Notes under the pieces: generated by a model
Told to the model about the DNA's origin: nothing
What the model saw: the letters and a program-made list of their open reading frames with translations, nothing else
Database searches by the model: none
Made by a program: the position numbers and the translations under genes
In this document: one piece after another, positions 8,882-18,865 of the stretch
Layout of the letters: each line of letters starts with the position of its first letter
Position numbering within the stretch: position 1 is the first letter of the stretch
Assembly (NCBI RefSeq): GCF_000373485.1
Contig: NZ_KB891586.1
Span: 341,355-405,354 of the forward strand
Source: Dasania marina DSM 21967
Lineage (GTDB): Bacteria > Pseudomonadota > Gammaproteobacteria > Pseudomonadales > Dasaniaceae
Length of the DNA stretch: 64,000 nt
Direction: 5' to 3'

Positions 8882-10180
8882 TTAACTGGCCTCCGAGAAA
8901 TAAACTTTTTCTTCAGGAATGCTACCCGCCTTAGCGCAAACTTCCTTAATGGCCTCCTCGACTATATCTATACCTTTTTTAAGGTTTTCATCACTGATAA
9001 CTAAGGGGCATAAAAATTTTACTACCTGATCATCGGCACCACTAGTTTCTATTAGTAGATTATGTTTAAAGGCGGCGCGGGTAATTTTCCCAGCCAGCTC
9101 GCCATTGACACAGTTAATGCCCTGAAACATACCGCGACCTCTAGTAGTGAAATTACCTTCACCATAATTGGCCACAATTTCATTTAAGCGCTGCGACACA
9201 TAGCGGCCTTTGCGCTTAATCGATTCAGAAAATTCATCATCTACCCAGTAATTCTCTATGGCTGCTTTGGCAGTAACAAAAGCGAGATTATTACCTCTAA
9301 AAGTACCGTTATGCTCGCCTGGTTTCCATTGATCTAGCTCAGGTTTTAACAGTACTACCGCAAAAGGCAAACCATACCCGCCTAAAGATTTAGACAAGGT
9401 AATAATATCAGGCTCTATACCTGCCTCTTCAAAACTAAAGAAGTCACCGGTGCGACCACAACCTGCCTGTATATCATCGACAATTAATAAAATGCCATGC
9501 TTTCTACAGACTGCCTGTAAGTTTCTCAGCCACTGTGTGCTGGCAGCATTAATACCACCCTCACCCTGCACCACTTCAACTAAAACTGCAGCTGGCGAAT
9601 TGATACCGCTACTAGAGTCAGACAGCACTTTATCTAAATACTCGGTGGTATCTATGCCTTCGCCTAAGTAGCCATCGTAAGGCATGCGATGCACACCGTT
9701 GAGGCTAACACCCGCTGCATCACGGTGATGCGAGTTACCCGTTGCTGCCAATGAACCTAAGCTGACGCCGTGAAAGCCATTGGTAAAAGTCACTATGTTT
9801 TGCTGACCCGTTACATTGCGCGCCACTTTCATAGCAGCCTCTACCGCATTAGTACCCGTAGGCCCCGTAAACTGCACCATGTATTCCATGCCGCGGGGTT
9901 TTAAAATATGATCATTAAAGGACTGTAAAAATTCACCTTTGGCCTTGGTGTGCATATCCAGGCCGTGGGTAATGCCGTCGTTTTCTATATATTCCAATAA
10001 CAGGGGCTTAAATATAGAATTATTGTGGCCGTAATTTAAGGTACCAGCACCCGCTAAAAAATCTAGGTACTGATTGCCATCTTCATCCCACATAAACTCG
10101 CCTTTAGCGCGGTTAAACACACGCGGAAAAGACCTAGCATAACTCTGTACTTCAGATTCAATTTCTTCAAAAATTCTCAT
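8882..10180 (-). CDS. ectB: Diaminobutyrate-2-oxoglutarate transaminase EctB
   Basis: A 432-residue class III PLP-dependent aminotransferase that converts aspartate-semialdehyde to L-2,4-diaminobutyrate using glutamate, the first committed step of ectoine synthesis. Visible features include GAGTLNYGHNN near the N-terminus, FTGPTGTNAVEAAMKVAR, the aspartate motif LIVDDIQAGCGRTG and the PLP lysine in LSKSLGGYG around residue 263. The length equals that of known EctB. A good ribosome-binding site (TGGAGTG) precedes the ATG. It lies 87 bases downstream of ectA. Confidence 0.96.
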   Translation of the reverse strand: MRIFEEIESEVQSYARSFPRVFNRAKGEFMWDEDGNQYLDFLAGAGTLNYGHNNSIFKPLLLEYIENDGITHGLDMHTKAKGEFLQSFNDHILKPRGMEYMVQFTGPTGTNAVEAAMKVARNVTGQQNIVTFTNGFHGVSLGSLAATGNSHHRDAAGVSLNGVHRMPYDGYLGEGIDTTEYLDKVLSDSSSGINSPAAVLVEVVQGEGGINAASTQWLRNLQAVCRKHGILLIVDDIQAGCGRTGDFFSFEEAGIEPDIITLSKSLGGYGLPFAVVLLKPELDQWKPGEHNGTFRGNNLAFVTAKAAIENYWVDDEFSESIKRKGRYVSQRLNEIVANYGEGNFTTRGRGMFQGINCVNGELAGKITRAAFKHNLLIETSGADDQVVKFLCPLVISDENLKKGIDIVEEAIKEVCAKAGSIPEEKVYFSEAS

Positions 10181-10267
10181 ATATTCACTCCATTTTTATC
10201 AATTTTTTTATCGCGGTTACTAGTCAGCTATGACTGACTAGACCACTGTTAGCATCTAGCTTGCGTA

Positions 10268-10792
10268 TTAATGCAAGGGGCCGATTTTGACCAAGGTTTC
10301 GGAATCATGCTGGCCGTCAAAATGCTCTAAGGCATCTAGCCAGTCCACCGCTTGTAAGTCCGCATTGACCAGCTTGGCAAAAACTTTAAACAAGCCCCAT
10401 GAGGCATCGTTATCTTCGGTGATGGTGGTTTCTATATATTTCACACCGCTGCCACGCTGGCGATTAACAATATGCTGTAGCATTTTTTTGCCTAAACCAC
10501 GGCCTCTGGCCTCTTCCGATACGGCTACCTGCCAAATAAACAAGGTGTTAGGACGATTGGGCAATAAATAACCGGAAACAAAACCCACTATCTCGCCGTC
10601 TTTTTCTGCCGCCACCGAGGTGCTAGCAAAATGTCCGCACTGCAATAGGTTGCAGTAAGTGGAGTTGGTATCTAAGGGTTGGCAGCGCTCAACCAGGCTG
10701 TTAACGGCAACTCCGTCAGCTAGTGACGGCATACGCAATTCAATAGCGCTACTTTCAGGCCTTTCTTTATCTAGCATTTCTTTATTAAACAA
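10268..10792 (-). CDS. ectA: L-2,4-diaminobutyrate N-acetyltransferase EctA
   Basis: A 174-residue GNAT-fold acetyltransferase that acetylates L-2,4-diaminobutyrate with acetyl-CoA. The acetyl-CoA binding motif is EARGRGLGKKML, preceded by FIWQVAVSE, and the conserved opening block IELRMPSLADGVAVNSLVE is present. The start shown is a TTG just after GGAGG; an ATG five codons later is the alternative, but its spacing is poor. It is the first gene of the operon, divergent from ectR across a 416-base region that must hold the osmoregulated promoter. Confidence 0.94.
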   Translation of the reverse strand: MFNKEMLDKERPESSAIELRMPSLADGVAVNSLVERCQPLDTNSTYCNLLQCGHFASTSVAAEKDGEIVGFVSGYLLPNRPNTLFIWQVAVSEEARGRGLGKKMLQHIVNRQRGSGVKYIETTITEDNDASWGLFKVFAKLVNADLQAVDWLDALEHFDGQHDSETLVKIGPLH

Positions 10793-11208
10793 AGTGCCTC
10801 CAAACTATAATTTATTTACAATACTAAGCATTTAATAATAAAAAACTCCCGAATAAATCAAGGAGAACTGCGAATAACGGCAAAAGCACGCCATTTACCT
10901 CGCAAAATTGCTTAGTGCTGTAAACATAGTACACTAAATAATTGTTGACGTAAAATCAGCCTACGGAAAGACAGATTGTTGACGCCTGATCCCGTAAGCC
11001 AAAAGCAGCACTGGCAAGGCAGTGCCACAGGCAGAAAAACGCGATTAATCGCTACCTCAGCACTCACCGAAAACGCGAAAAACGAGCCTATTTATGCCCA
11101 CAAATATCGACATCAGCCCGGGCCGTAATTCCGCTTTAGTCACAGACCAAAATTGTCTATATAATCCGCCCATTACCCCCAAGCCCAGTAGCCTATAGCG
11201 AGCAGCCC
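10793..11208. promoter_or_regulatory. ectA-ectR divergent promoter region
   Basis: This 416-base gap separates divergent ectA and ectR, so it must contain both promoters. The 10-base sequence ATTGTTGACG occurs twice in direct orientation, at 10941-10950 and 10975-10984, spaced about three helical turns apart; these are candidate protein-binding sites. MarR-type EctR proteins are known in methylotrophs to bind next to the ectA promoter. I could not fix -10/-35 elements with confidence, and no small gene was found. Confidence 0.5.
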
Positions 11209-11679
11209 GTGAATCAGATAGAAGAAGTACTTGTCGCCTTACGACGCGTAATCAGAGCAACAGACTTGCACTCTAAGCACTTGGCCAAAACCACCGGCCT
11301 TACCGCGCCGCAAATTTTGCTACTACAGACCATTAGGGATAAAGGGGATGTCACCATAGGCGAAATAGCCAAAGACATGAGCCTTAGCCAGGCTACGGTA
11401 ACAACGATTATTGATAGATTAGAAAAGCGCGAGCTGGTGTATAGGGAGCGCTCTAAGACCGATAAGCGCAAAGTGCATGCCCTACTCACTGATGAGGCCT
11501 ATAACACCTTAAAAGAGGCACCCATCCCCTTGCAGGAGCAGTTTGCACGCCAATTTAATGATTTACAGGAATGGGAGCAGACTATGATCATCTCCTCGTT
11601 GCAGCGGGTCGCCCGAATGATGGACGCCCAGCATATTGATGCCTCGCCGGTCTTAGATATAGGCACGCTGGACCGATAA
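11209..11679 (+). CDS. ectR: MarR-family regulator of ectoine genes (EctR)
   Basis: A 156-residue winged-helix MarR-family repressor. The recognition helix and wing region (DMSLSQATVTTIIDRLEKRELVYRE, then KTDKRKVHALLTDE) is a textbook MarR DNA-binding segment around residues 60-100. It is divergent from ectA, the location of EctR1 in other ectoine producers, where it represses the operon at low salinity. The start is a GTG; the upstream Shine-Dalgarno is weak. The assignment as EctR rests on context plus family membership. Confidence 0.85.
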   Translation: MNQIEEVLVALRRVIRATDLHSKHLAKTTGLTAPQILLLQTIRDKGDVTIGEIAKDMSLSQATVTTIIDRLEKRELVYRERSKTDKRKVHALLTDEAYNTLKEAPIPLQEQFARQFNDLQEWEQTMIISSLQRVARMMDAQHIDASPVLDIGTLDR

Positions 11680-11705
11680 AGCACGCTAGCTAGGCATGGT
11701 GCTTT
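11678..11705. terminator. Bidirectional hairpin between ectR and the efflux operon
   Basis: A 7-bp stem (AAAGCAC / GTGCTTT) with a 14-base loop lies between two convergent genes. Because it begins with A's and ends with T's, it could terminate transcription from both sides. Confidence 0.45.
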
Positions 11706-11726
11706 ACCGGCAAATAATTAAGCCAT

Positions 11727-13148
11727 TTAAAAAGCTAGAGTAACCCCAGGCTGCGCTGCAACGTCACCCAGCGCACCACCAAAAGCCTGATACACCGCAA
11801 CCAGATCCTTCATTACCTGCATCTGGCCATCAATATAACCACTCTGCGCATCCAATAAACTGCGCTCGGCATCTAATAAATCCAATAAGTCAGACAAGCC
11901 CGCACGGTACTCAGCATCGGCCAACACCATAGAGCGCTGGGCCGCCGTCTGTTGATCGGCTAAGTGCTGCAAGCGCTGCTGGCTAAAACTGTAAGACGTC
12001 AGCGAAGACTGCGCCTCATTAACCGCCACCAATACCTGCTGCTGATAGCGCGCTAAAGCCTCACGCTGGCCAGCACTGGCAGCGCGTATACGCGCCTGCA
12101 CCGACCCCCAATCCAAACCCTGCCAGCTCACACTAGGCGTTAGCGACCAAGCTCTAGCATCACTGTTTAACTGGCTACTTTGGCCGGTAATAAAACCTAA
12201 AAAACCATTAACATTTATAGCGGGATAGAGGTCTGCCTTGGCCACCCCTATGTCGGCAGTGGTCATGGCTAGGCGACGCTCGGCGGCGCGCACATCAGGG
12301 CGACGCTGTAATAGCTGGTCGGCATCACCTATGGCAACTGGGCCATTTAATGCAGGCATGGCAACAACCACAGCTACCGACAAGTCCACCGGCAATTGAT
12401 TGGGCTGGTAACCGCTAAGCAAGGCCAAGTCGTAACGCGCCTTTTGCAGCTGGCTATCTAGCAATACTATCGCCGCTTTCACCGCACTTTGCTGCGCCTT
12501 AATTCGGCTCAACTCAAACTCTGACGCCAAGCCTTCCTGCAAACGTAAATCTATTAACTGTAGCGTTTCCGCCAGTATGTTTTCATTGCGCTGAGCAACC
12601 ACCCGCTTATTTTGCAAGCCGCGATAATCAGCATAGCGGCTAGCCAAACGGCTCACTAAGCTCACCCGCAGCGCCTGAAAATCGGCTTCAGCACTTTCAG
12701 CGCTAGCATAAGCAGACTCACTAGCACGGCGCAGCTTGCCCGCTACATCTACCGCCCAACGCAGATTGGCACCCGCTTGATAGCGATGACTGTACACCCG
12801 CTCATTGCTAACCCCAGGCTGCTGGCCTTTGCTGTTAGTCACCTGCGCATCCAAACTGCCGGTGGGTGTAGCGTCATTATCAACATCATCAAACTGTGCC
12901 ATGGCACGCTCGACATTGGCCTGCGCCGCCGCCAAGGAATAATTGTTCGTTAGCGTTTGCTGCACCAGCTCGGTTAATACCGGGTCGTCGAAGCGCTGCC
13001 ACCACTGCCGCTCATAGGCCATGGTTTCAACATCTGCACCCATGCGCATATCCACCGCCAGTGCATCAGGCTTTTGATAGTCGGGGCCGACACTGGCGCA
13101 GGCCGTTAACAGCAAGGCAGTAGCGACTAAAAAAGAAGGCTTAATCAT
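11727..13148 (-). CDS. RND efflux outer-membrane lipoprotein (OprM/NodT family)
   Basis: A 473-residue outer-membrane channel protein of the TolC-like NodT family. A lipoprotein signal with lipobox LLTAC (cysteine 17) is followed by ASVGPDYQKPDA, typical of OprM-type channels. Two repeated outer-membrane efflux domains follow; the motif LLQRRPDVRAAERRL lies at the junction near residue 280. It is the last gene of a three-gene efflux operon, with its start overlapping the RND pump stop. It should form the exit duct for the pump and adaptor encoded upstream. Confidence 0.93.
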   Translation of the reverse strand: MIKPSFLVATALLLTACASVGPDYQKPDALAVDMRMGADVETMAYERQWWQRFDDPVLTELVQQTLTNNYSLAAAQANVERAMAQFDDVDNDATPTGSLDAQVTNSKGQQPGVSNERVYSHRYQAGANLRWAVDVAGKLRRASESAYASAESAEADFQALRVSLVSRLASRYADYRGLQNKRVVAQRNENILAETLQLIDLRLQEGLASEFELSRIKAQQSAVKAAIVLLDSQLQKARYDLALLSGYQPNQLPVDLSVAVVVAMPALNGPVAIGDADQLLQRRPDVRAAERRLAMTTADIGVAKADLYPAINVNGFLGFITGQSSQLNSDARAWSLTPSVSWQGLDWGSVQARIRAASAGQREALARYQQQVLVAVNEAQSSLTSYSFSQQRLQHLADQQTAAQRSMVLADAEYRAGLSDLLDLLDAERSLLDAQSGYIDGQMQVMKDLVAVYQAFGGALGDVAAQPGVTLAF

Positions 13149-16100
13149 TATTCAGCAACCTCTGTTGTTAATGAATGCTTAGGCTGCTGTTGCGTTAAAG
13201 CAGGCTTATGTGAGGGGTCATGTGATGGATTGTGCAATGGCCCACGCCCTATATATTTACGCACCAACACATAAAACACCGGCGTCAGTAACAGGCCAAA
13301 TAGTGTTACCCCTATCATGCCCGAGAATACTGCCACCCCCATAGCCTGACGCATTTCCGCGCCGGCACCGGTAGAAATCACCAGCGGTAACACCCCCATA
13401 ATAAAAGCAATAGAGGTCATTAAGATGGGACGTAGGCGCTGATGGCTGGCTTCTAATATAGCCTCAACAATACCTTTGCCTTCTAGCTCCTGTTCGCGGG
13501 CAAACTCCACAATCAAGATAGCGTTTTTAGTCGCCAAACCCACCAACACGATAAAGCCTATTTGGGTGAATATATTATTGTCGCCGCCATAAATAACCAC
13601 ACCGACTATGGCTGACAACAAGGTCATGGGTACGATTAAAATAATCGCTAGCGGCAAACTCAAACTTTCGTACTGCGCCGCCAACACCAAAAACACTAAC
13701 AACACCATTAAGGGGAATATCAACACCGCCGTATTACCCGCCAATTGCTGCTGGTAGGTTAGGTCGGTCCACTCATATTCCACCCCTGCAGGCAGGTTCT
13801 CAGCCAGCAATTTTTCCATCGCCGCCTGCGCTTGCCCCGAACTATAACCGGGCGCTGCCGAAGCATTAATTTCCGCCGTCATAAAACCGTTGTAGTGCAT
13901 CACCCTATCGGGGCCAGCCGAATGTTTAACCTTAATAAAAGACGCCAACGGGATCATATCGCCCTGCTTATTACGCACTTTTAACTGGCCTATTTGCTCA
14001 GGCTGCTGCCTAAAGCTCTCTGCCGACTGTACATTCACCTGATAGTTACGACCAAATTTATTAAAGTCATTAACATACATAGAGCCTAAATAAATCTGCA
14101 TAGTGGAAAAAATATCATCCACCGCAACGCCCTGCATTTTCGCTTTTTCACGATCAACATCCACATCAATTTGCGGCGTATTTACTTGAAAGCTAGTAAA
14201 GGCACCCGCCAATTCTGGTACCTGCCTAGATTTGCCAATCACTTCTTGTGTCGCTTTGTACAAGGCTTCGTAACCTAAGCTACCCTTATCCTGCAGCTGC
14301 AAACGAAAGCCGCCTATATTCCCCATGCCCCGCACCGGTGGCGGCGGGAATATCGCCATATAGGCATCTTGTATAGAGGCAAACTGGCCATTTAACTTGC
14401 CGGCAATCGCCTGGGCCGATAAATGCTCACCCTTGCGCTCTGCAAAGGGTTTTAAGGTTACAAAAATCACCCCCGAGCTAGAGCTGTGACTAAAGCCATT
14501 AATATTAAGGCCGGGGAACGCCACGGTATCTGCCACCCCTGGGTGCTCTAAGGCCAAGCGCGACATTTCGCGTATCACCGCTTCGGTGCGATCTAAAGAG
14601 GACGCATCAGGCAGCTGGGTAAACGCCACTAAATACTGCTTGTCTTGCGAGGGCACATAACCGGTAGGCGTGCTGGCAAACTGCTGTGCGGTGAGCAGTA
14701 ATAGGCCCACATACAACAACATCACAATACCGGCACTGCGTATGATTTTTTTAATCACCCGCGCATAGCCGTGGCTACCCCAATCAAACAAACGATTAAA
14801 AGGCGTGAATAACCAACCCTGTAACAGCCTATCTAAAAAACGGCTAAAGGCATCCTTGGGAGCGCCTTTGCTGCGTAATAATAAAGCCGACAAAGCTGGG
14901 CTTAGGGTGAGCGAGTTTAACGCCGAGATAAACGTCGAGATCGCTATGGTTAGGGCGAACTGTTTATAAAACTGGCCGGTTAAGCCTGACATAAACGCCG
15001 CAGGAATAAACACCGCGCCCAATACCAAGGTGGTGGCAATAATCGGCCCGGTGACCTCTTTCATCGCCTGCTGTGCAGCCGCGACTGACGACAAACCTTT
15101 TTCTATATTACGTTCTACGTTTTCTACCACCACGATAGCATCATCAACCACTATGCCTATGGCCAACACCAAGCCAAATAATGACAACGCATTCAGCGAA
15201 AAGCCCATGCCATGCATCACCGCAAAGGTACCAATTAAAGATACCGGCACCGCCGCTAAGGGGATAATCGCCGCGCGCCAGTTTTGCAAAAACAGCACTA
15301 CCACTACTACCACTAGCAGCAAGGCTTCAAATAAGGTTGTCACTACCGCATCAATAGAACCGCGCACAAACACGGTGGGGTCATAAACAATGCGGTAGTC
15401 CATACCTTGCGGGAAGCTGGGCTTTAACTCAGCCATTTTCGCACGCACTGCATCCGACACTTCTATAGAGTTAGCACCTGCGCTTTGGAAAATAGGTAAG
15501 GCCACCGCCTGCTTATTATTAAGCAAGGAACGCAAGGCATAGGTTTTCGCCCCCAACTCGACTTTGGCCACATCCGCTAGGCGCACTAGTTGCCCCTGCT
15601 CGCCTACCTTAATTACTATCTCTTTAAATTCCTGCTCAGTGCTTAAGCGGCCCTTGAGATTAATTAGTAATTGGAAATCATTTTGCTCGCTGGGTTGCGC
15701 ACCCAAGCTGCCAGCAGCGGCCTGTACGTTCTGCTCACGTATGGCAGACACCACATCCATGGCCGTCATATTCAAGGCGGCAATTTTTTGCGGGTCTAAC
15801 CATATGCGCATAGAGTAATCGTCAGAACCAAACACCCTAACATTGCCCACACCTTGTAAACGCGCCAATTCATCTTTAACTTTTAGGCTGGCGTAGTTGG
15901 CTAGGTATAGCGAGTCATAGCTGTTATCCGGCGAGGTAATATGCACTACCATGGTTAAATCCGGCGAAGACTTTTCAACCACCACCCCTAAACGCTGCAC
16001 CTCTTGGGGCAGCCGTGGCAGGGCACGGGTGACTCGGTTTTGCACCAATACCTGAGCGGCATCAACATCGGTGCCCAGCTCAAAGGTAACGGTTAACGAC

Positions 16101-16369
16101 AAACTGCCATCCGCGTTTGCTTGCGAGGACATATACAACATGCCCTCAGTGCCATTAATGGCCTGCTCTATAGGTGTAGCCACGGTGTCACCGATAACCG
16201 TAGGGTTAGCACCGGGGTAGCTAGCCGTTACCATCACGGTAGGCGGCACTACATCGGGATATTCCGAAATCGGCAGCTGAAACACCGCTATCGCTCCGGC
16301 TATGGTTATCATCAATGAGATAACCCCGGCGAATATGGGCCTAGATATAAAGAATTGAGAAAATTTCAC
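13148..16369 (-). CDS. RND multidrug efflux pump, HAE1 family (AcrB/MexB-like)
   Basis: A 1073-residue inner-membrane proton antiporter that exports hydrophobic compounds. The N-terminus MKFSQFFISRPIFAGVISLMI is typical. The proton-relay aspartates are in TM4 (VVDDAIVVVENVERN) and the relay lysine is in TM10 (LATKNAILIVEFA). Two large periplasmic loops lie between TM1-2 and TM7-8. The length is typical (about 1050) plus a short His/Pro-rich C-terminal tail. It overlaps the outer-membrane gene and is 12 bases from the adaptor gene. Confidence 0.95.
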   Translation of the reverse strand: MKFSQFFISRPIFAGVISLMITIAGAIAVFQLPISEYPDVVPPTVMVTASYPGANPTVIGDTVATPIEQAINGTEGMLYMSSQANADGSLSLTVTFELGTDVDAAQVLVQNRVTRALPRLPQEVQRLGVVVEKSSPDLTMVVHITSPDNSYDSLYLANYASLKVKDELARLQGVGNVRVFGSDDYSMRIWLDPQKIAALNMTAMDVVSAIREQNVQAAAGSLGAQPSEQNDFQLLINLKGRLSTEQEFKEIVIKVGEQGQLVRLADVAKVELGAKTYALRSLLNNKQAVALPIFQSAGANSIEVSDAVRAKMAELKPSFPQGMDYRIVYDPTVFVRGSIDAVVTTLFEALLLVVVVVVLFLQNWRAAIIPLAAVPVSLIGTFAVMHGMGFSLNALSLFGLVLAIGIVVDDAIVVVENVERNIEKGLSSVAAAQQAMKEVTGPIIATTLVLGAVFIPAAFMSGLTGQFYKQFALTIAISTFISALNSLTLSPALSALLLRSKGAPKDAFSRFLDRLLQGWLFTPFNRLFDWGSHGYARVIKKIIRSAGIVMLLYVGLLLLTAQQFASTPTGYVPSQDKQYLVAFTQLPDASSLDRTEAVIREMSRLALEHPGVADTVAFPGLNINGFSHSSSSGVIFVTLKPFAERKGEHLSAQAIAGKLNGQFASIQDAYMAIFPPPPVRGMGNIGGFRLQLQDKGSLGYEALYKATQEVIGKSRQVPELAGAFTSFQVNTPQIDVDVDREKAKMQGVAVDDIFSTMQIYLGSMYVNDFNKFGRNYQVNVQSAESFRQQPEQIGQLKVRNKQGDMIPLASFIKVKHSAGPDRVMHYNGFMTAEINASAAPGYSSGQAQAAMEKLLAENLPAGVEYEWTDLTYQQQLAGNTAVLIFPLMVLLVFLVLAAQYESLSLPLAIILIVPMTLLSAIVGVVIYGGDNNIFTQIGFIVLVGLATKNAILIVEFAREQELEGKGIVEAILEASHQRLRPILMTSIAFIMGVLPLVISTGAGAEMRQAMGVAVFSGMIGVTLFGLLLTPVFYVLVRKYIGRGPLHNPSHDPSHKPALTQQQPKHSLTTEVAE

Positions 16370-16381
16370 GACGACTATCCC

Positions 16382-17629
16382 TTAACTGCGCTGATCTGAA
16401 GGTAGTTTGCTAAGCGCTATGGCGGTTTGCGCCTGTAACTCATCAACCCGCTGCTGCAATTGCTGTAATTGTGCCAACAGCTGTTTATCAGCCATCTCAA
16501 CAAGTTGTGGCTGCACCGTGACACCGGAGCGCACACGCTGCACACCGTTAACAATAATGCGCTCGTGAGCGGCTAAACCCTGCTCAATAATGCGCAGGCC
16601 ATTATGGGTTTCACCCAACACCACGGCGCGACGCTCAACCTGATTATTATCATCCACCACCCAGACAAACTTATGGCTAAGATCGGTAGCGACCGCTTTA
16701 TCGTCTATTAATATGCCATCGTAGCTGGCGCTGCCCGCTACTTTAATGCGAGCAAATAAGCCCGGGGTAAAACGGCCCTCTTCATTTTCAAATACCGCTC
16801 GGCCACGTATGGTGCCGGTTTGCTGATCAATTTGATTATCGACAAAGTCCATATGACCGGCGTGGGGGTAACCCGCATCGGACACCAAGCCCATAAATAC
16901 TGGCGATTGATTATCCCGCGAGCTGGGGCGGCTGCCCTCTCTAGCCAACTGGCTGTACTTAAGATAAGTCTGTTCATCGGCATCAAAATAGGCGTAGATC
17001 TTTTCGGTAGACACCACCGTAGTCAACAAGCTTTGACCCGCCGCCACATAGTTGCCCTTAGTGATTAAAGCCCGCGATACACGGCCGCTAATAGGCGCCT
17101 TGACCCGGGTATAATCCAAATCCAACTGAATTTCAGCCAAGACTGCTTGCTTAGCATGTAAGGTAGCAGCGGCCTGTTGTTGATGGGCCAAACGATTATC
17201 CAAAACCTCTTGAGCTATAGCATTTTGCTTTTTTAAACGCTGGGCACGCTCTAATTCGCGCTGAGCTAAAAACAACTCACTCTCAGCATGCGCCACATCA
17301 GCCTGCAAGCGTTTAAACTGTGCCTGCAGCGCCTTATCATCAATTAAAAACAGCACATCACCCTCGGTAACCAACGCCCCCTCTTTAAACACCACCTCGT
17401 CTATATAACCCGATACTCTGGGGCGCAGCGCAACGGTTTGAGGGGCCTCTAAACGACCGGTAAATTCATCCCACTCAGTAATACGCACATTAAGCACCTC
17501 GGCAACACTCACCTCTGGACCCGCTTTATTGTGCTGGCCAGCAGCCTGCTGCCCATCTGACGACTGGCAGGCCGCCAAGACAGCCATAGCAGTAAAGAGC
17601 AAATAGCGTAGGGAATGTGGCGTTAACAT
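16382..17629 (-). CDS. RND efflux periplasmic adaptor (MexA/AcrA-like)
   Basis: A 415-residue membrane-fusion protein linking the RND pump to the outer-membrane channel. It has a lipobox (LAAC), a lipoyl half-motif LRPRVSGYIDEVVFKEGALV, a long alpha-hairpin around residues 105-165, then beta-barrel and membrane-proximal domains with VVNGVQRV-type sequence near residue 345. A coiled C-terminal extension (LAQLQQLQQRVDELQAQ) is longer than usual. It is the first gene of the operon and divergent from a LysR-type gene. Confidence 0.93.
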   Translation of the reverse strand: MLTPHSLRYLLFTAMAVLAACQSSDGQQAAGQHNKAGPEVSVAEVLNVRITEWDEFTGRLEAPQTVALRPRVSGYIDEVVFKEGALVTEGDVLFLIDDKALQAQFKRLQADVAHAESELFLAQRELERAQRLKKQNAIAQEVLDNRLAHQQQAAATLHAKQAVLAEIQLDLDYTRVKAPISGRVSRALITKGNYVAAGQSLLTTVVSTEKIYAYFDADEQTYLKYSQLAREGSRPSSRDNQSPVFMGLVSDAGYPHAGHMDFVDNQIDQQTGTIRGRAVFENEEGRFTPGLFARIKVAGSASYDGILIDDKAVATDLSHKFVWVVDDNNQVERRAVVLGETHNGLRIIEQGLAAHERIIVNGVQRVRSGVTVQPQLVEMADKQLLAQLQQLQQRVDELQAQTAIALSKLPSDQRS

Positions 17630-17811
17630 GTTGTTTCTCCATGGGAAATTAATTTTGATCGAGGTATTCTAAGGCAACAGAAGCATCATTAATAATCATC
17701 AATTCATATGAAACGCATATAATTATATGATGCATTGGCTACAGGGCTAGCCAAACAACTCATACAGTGTAATGATGCATCCACTTGACATTGATAGGCA
17801 GGGATAATGAT

Positions 17812-18750
17812 ATGCGCCCACAAGAGCTAAACTTAATGGTGATTTTTGACACCATCATGACCGAGAAATCCATTACCCGCGCCGCCGACCGGCTAGCCAT
17901 GACCCAACCCGCAGTATCCAACGCCGTAGCGCGCATGCGCGATGCTTGGAAAGATGAGCTGTTTGTTAAAGATGGCCGCAATATCCAGCCCACCCTATAC
18001 GCCAAAAACCTCTGGGACCAAGTCAAAGACCCGCTGCACCAGCTCAACCTAGCGATTAACCCCGGCCATTTTGACCCCAAAACCGCCCAGCGTACCTTTA
18101 GGGTGGCGGTTAGCGATATCGTGGTAGACACTATTTGGTTGCAGATGCGCCGCTTATTTGAGGCTGAAGCTCCGGGCATCAACTTACACGCCGTGCCCTA
18201 CACCATAGTTAACAGCCAGCAGGTATTGGATGATGCCGAAGTGGATTTGGTGGTGGCGGCCAGTAACCCCATGCAGGAAAACATACGCTCTAGTTATTTA
18301 TTCGACTCCTGCCTGGTGTGTACCATGCGCAAAGATCACCCTCTGGCCAAGGCCGATTTAAGCTTGGAGGAGTTTGCCGCCGCCGACCATCTATTAATCT
18401 CGCTATCAGGTAACGCTGACGGCACTACCGATCAAGCCTTACTGCAACACGGTTTAAAGCGACGTGTCGCCATTACCGTCAATCACTTTGCCGCTGCCGC
18501 GCCACTATTAATAGGTAGCGATTTAATTGCCATGCTGCCCGCCGGCATTAACCAGCGTTATATTACCAGCGGCCAACTCTCTGTTACCAAGGCGCCTATA
18601 GATATCCCCCCTTCCGCCATATCCATGTTGTGGCATAAGCGCCAAGATAAAGACGCCGGACTACAGTGGCTGCGTATGCACATACATAACCGCATGGTGA
18701 CTACTTGGGAGAAGAACCGGCACAAGGTTTTTGACTGCCTGTGCTCATAG
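17812..18750 (+). CDS. LysR-family regulator beside efflux operon
   Basis: A 312-residue LysR-type transcription factor, closer to the LeuO/NodD subgroup (MRPQELNLMVIFDTIM, then SITRAADRLAMTQPAVSNAVARM as the HTH). An effector-binding PBP2 domain fills the rest. I choose ATG 17812 because it follows AGGCAGGG; a TTG 27 bases upstream has no ribosome-binding site. It is divergent from the RND adaptor gene, with 182 bases between them, so it is the likely regulator of the pump. The inducer is not evident. Confidence 0.88.
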   Translation: MRPQELNLMVIFDTIMTEKSITRAADRLAMTQPAVSNAVARMRDAWKDELFVKDGRNIQPTLYAKNLWDQVKDPLHQLNLAINPGHFDPKTAQRTFRVAVSDIVVDTIWLQMRRLFEAEAPGINLHAVPYTIVNSQQVLDDAEVDLVVAASNPMQENIRSSYLFDSCLVCTMRKDHPLAKADLSLEEFAAADHLLISLSGNADGTTDQALLQHGLKRRVAITVNHFAAAAPLLIGSDLIAMLPAGINQRYITSGQLSVTKAPIDIPPSAISMLWHKRQDKDAGLQWLRMHIHNRMVTTWEKNRHKVFDCLCS

Positions 18751-18865
18751 ACTCAGTAATATATCCCCACTAAATATAGCCGCAGCAATAATCATAGAAA
18801 GCCAACGCTTACCGCTATCTTCACTATAATTAGTCTATTGTTTTTTATATGGTTAAACCTCCGCT

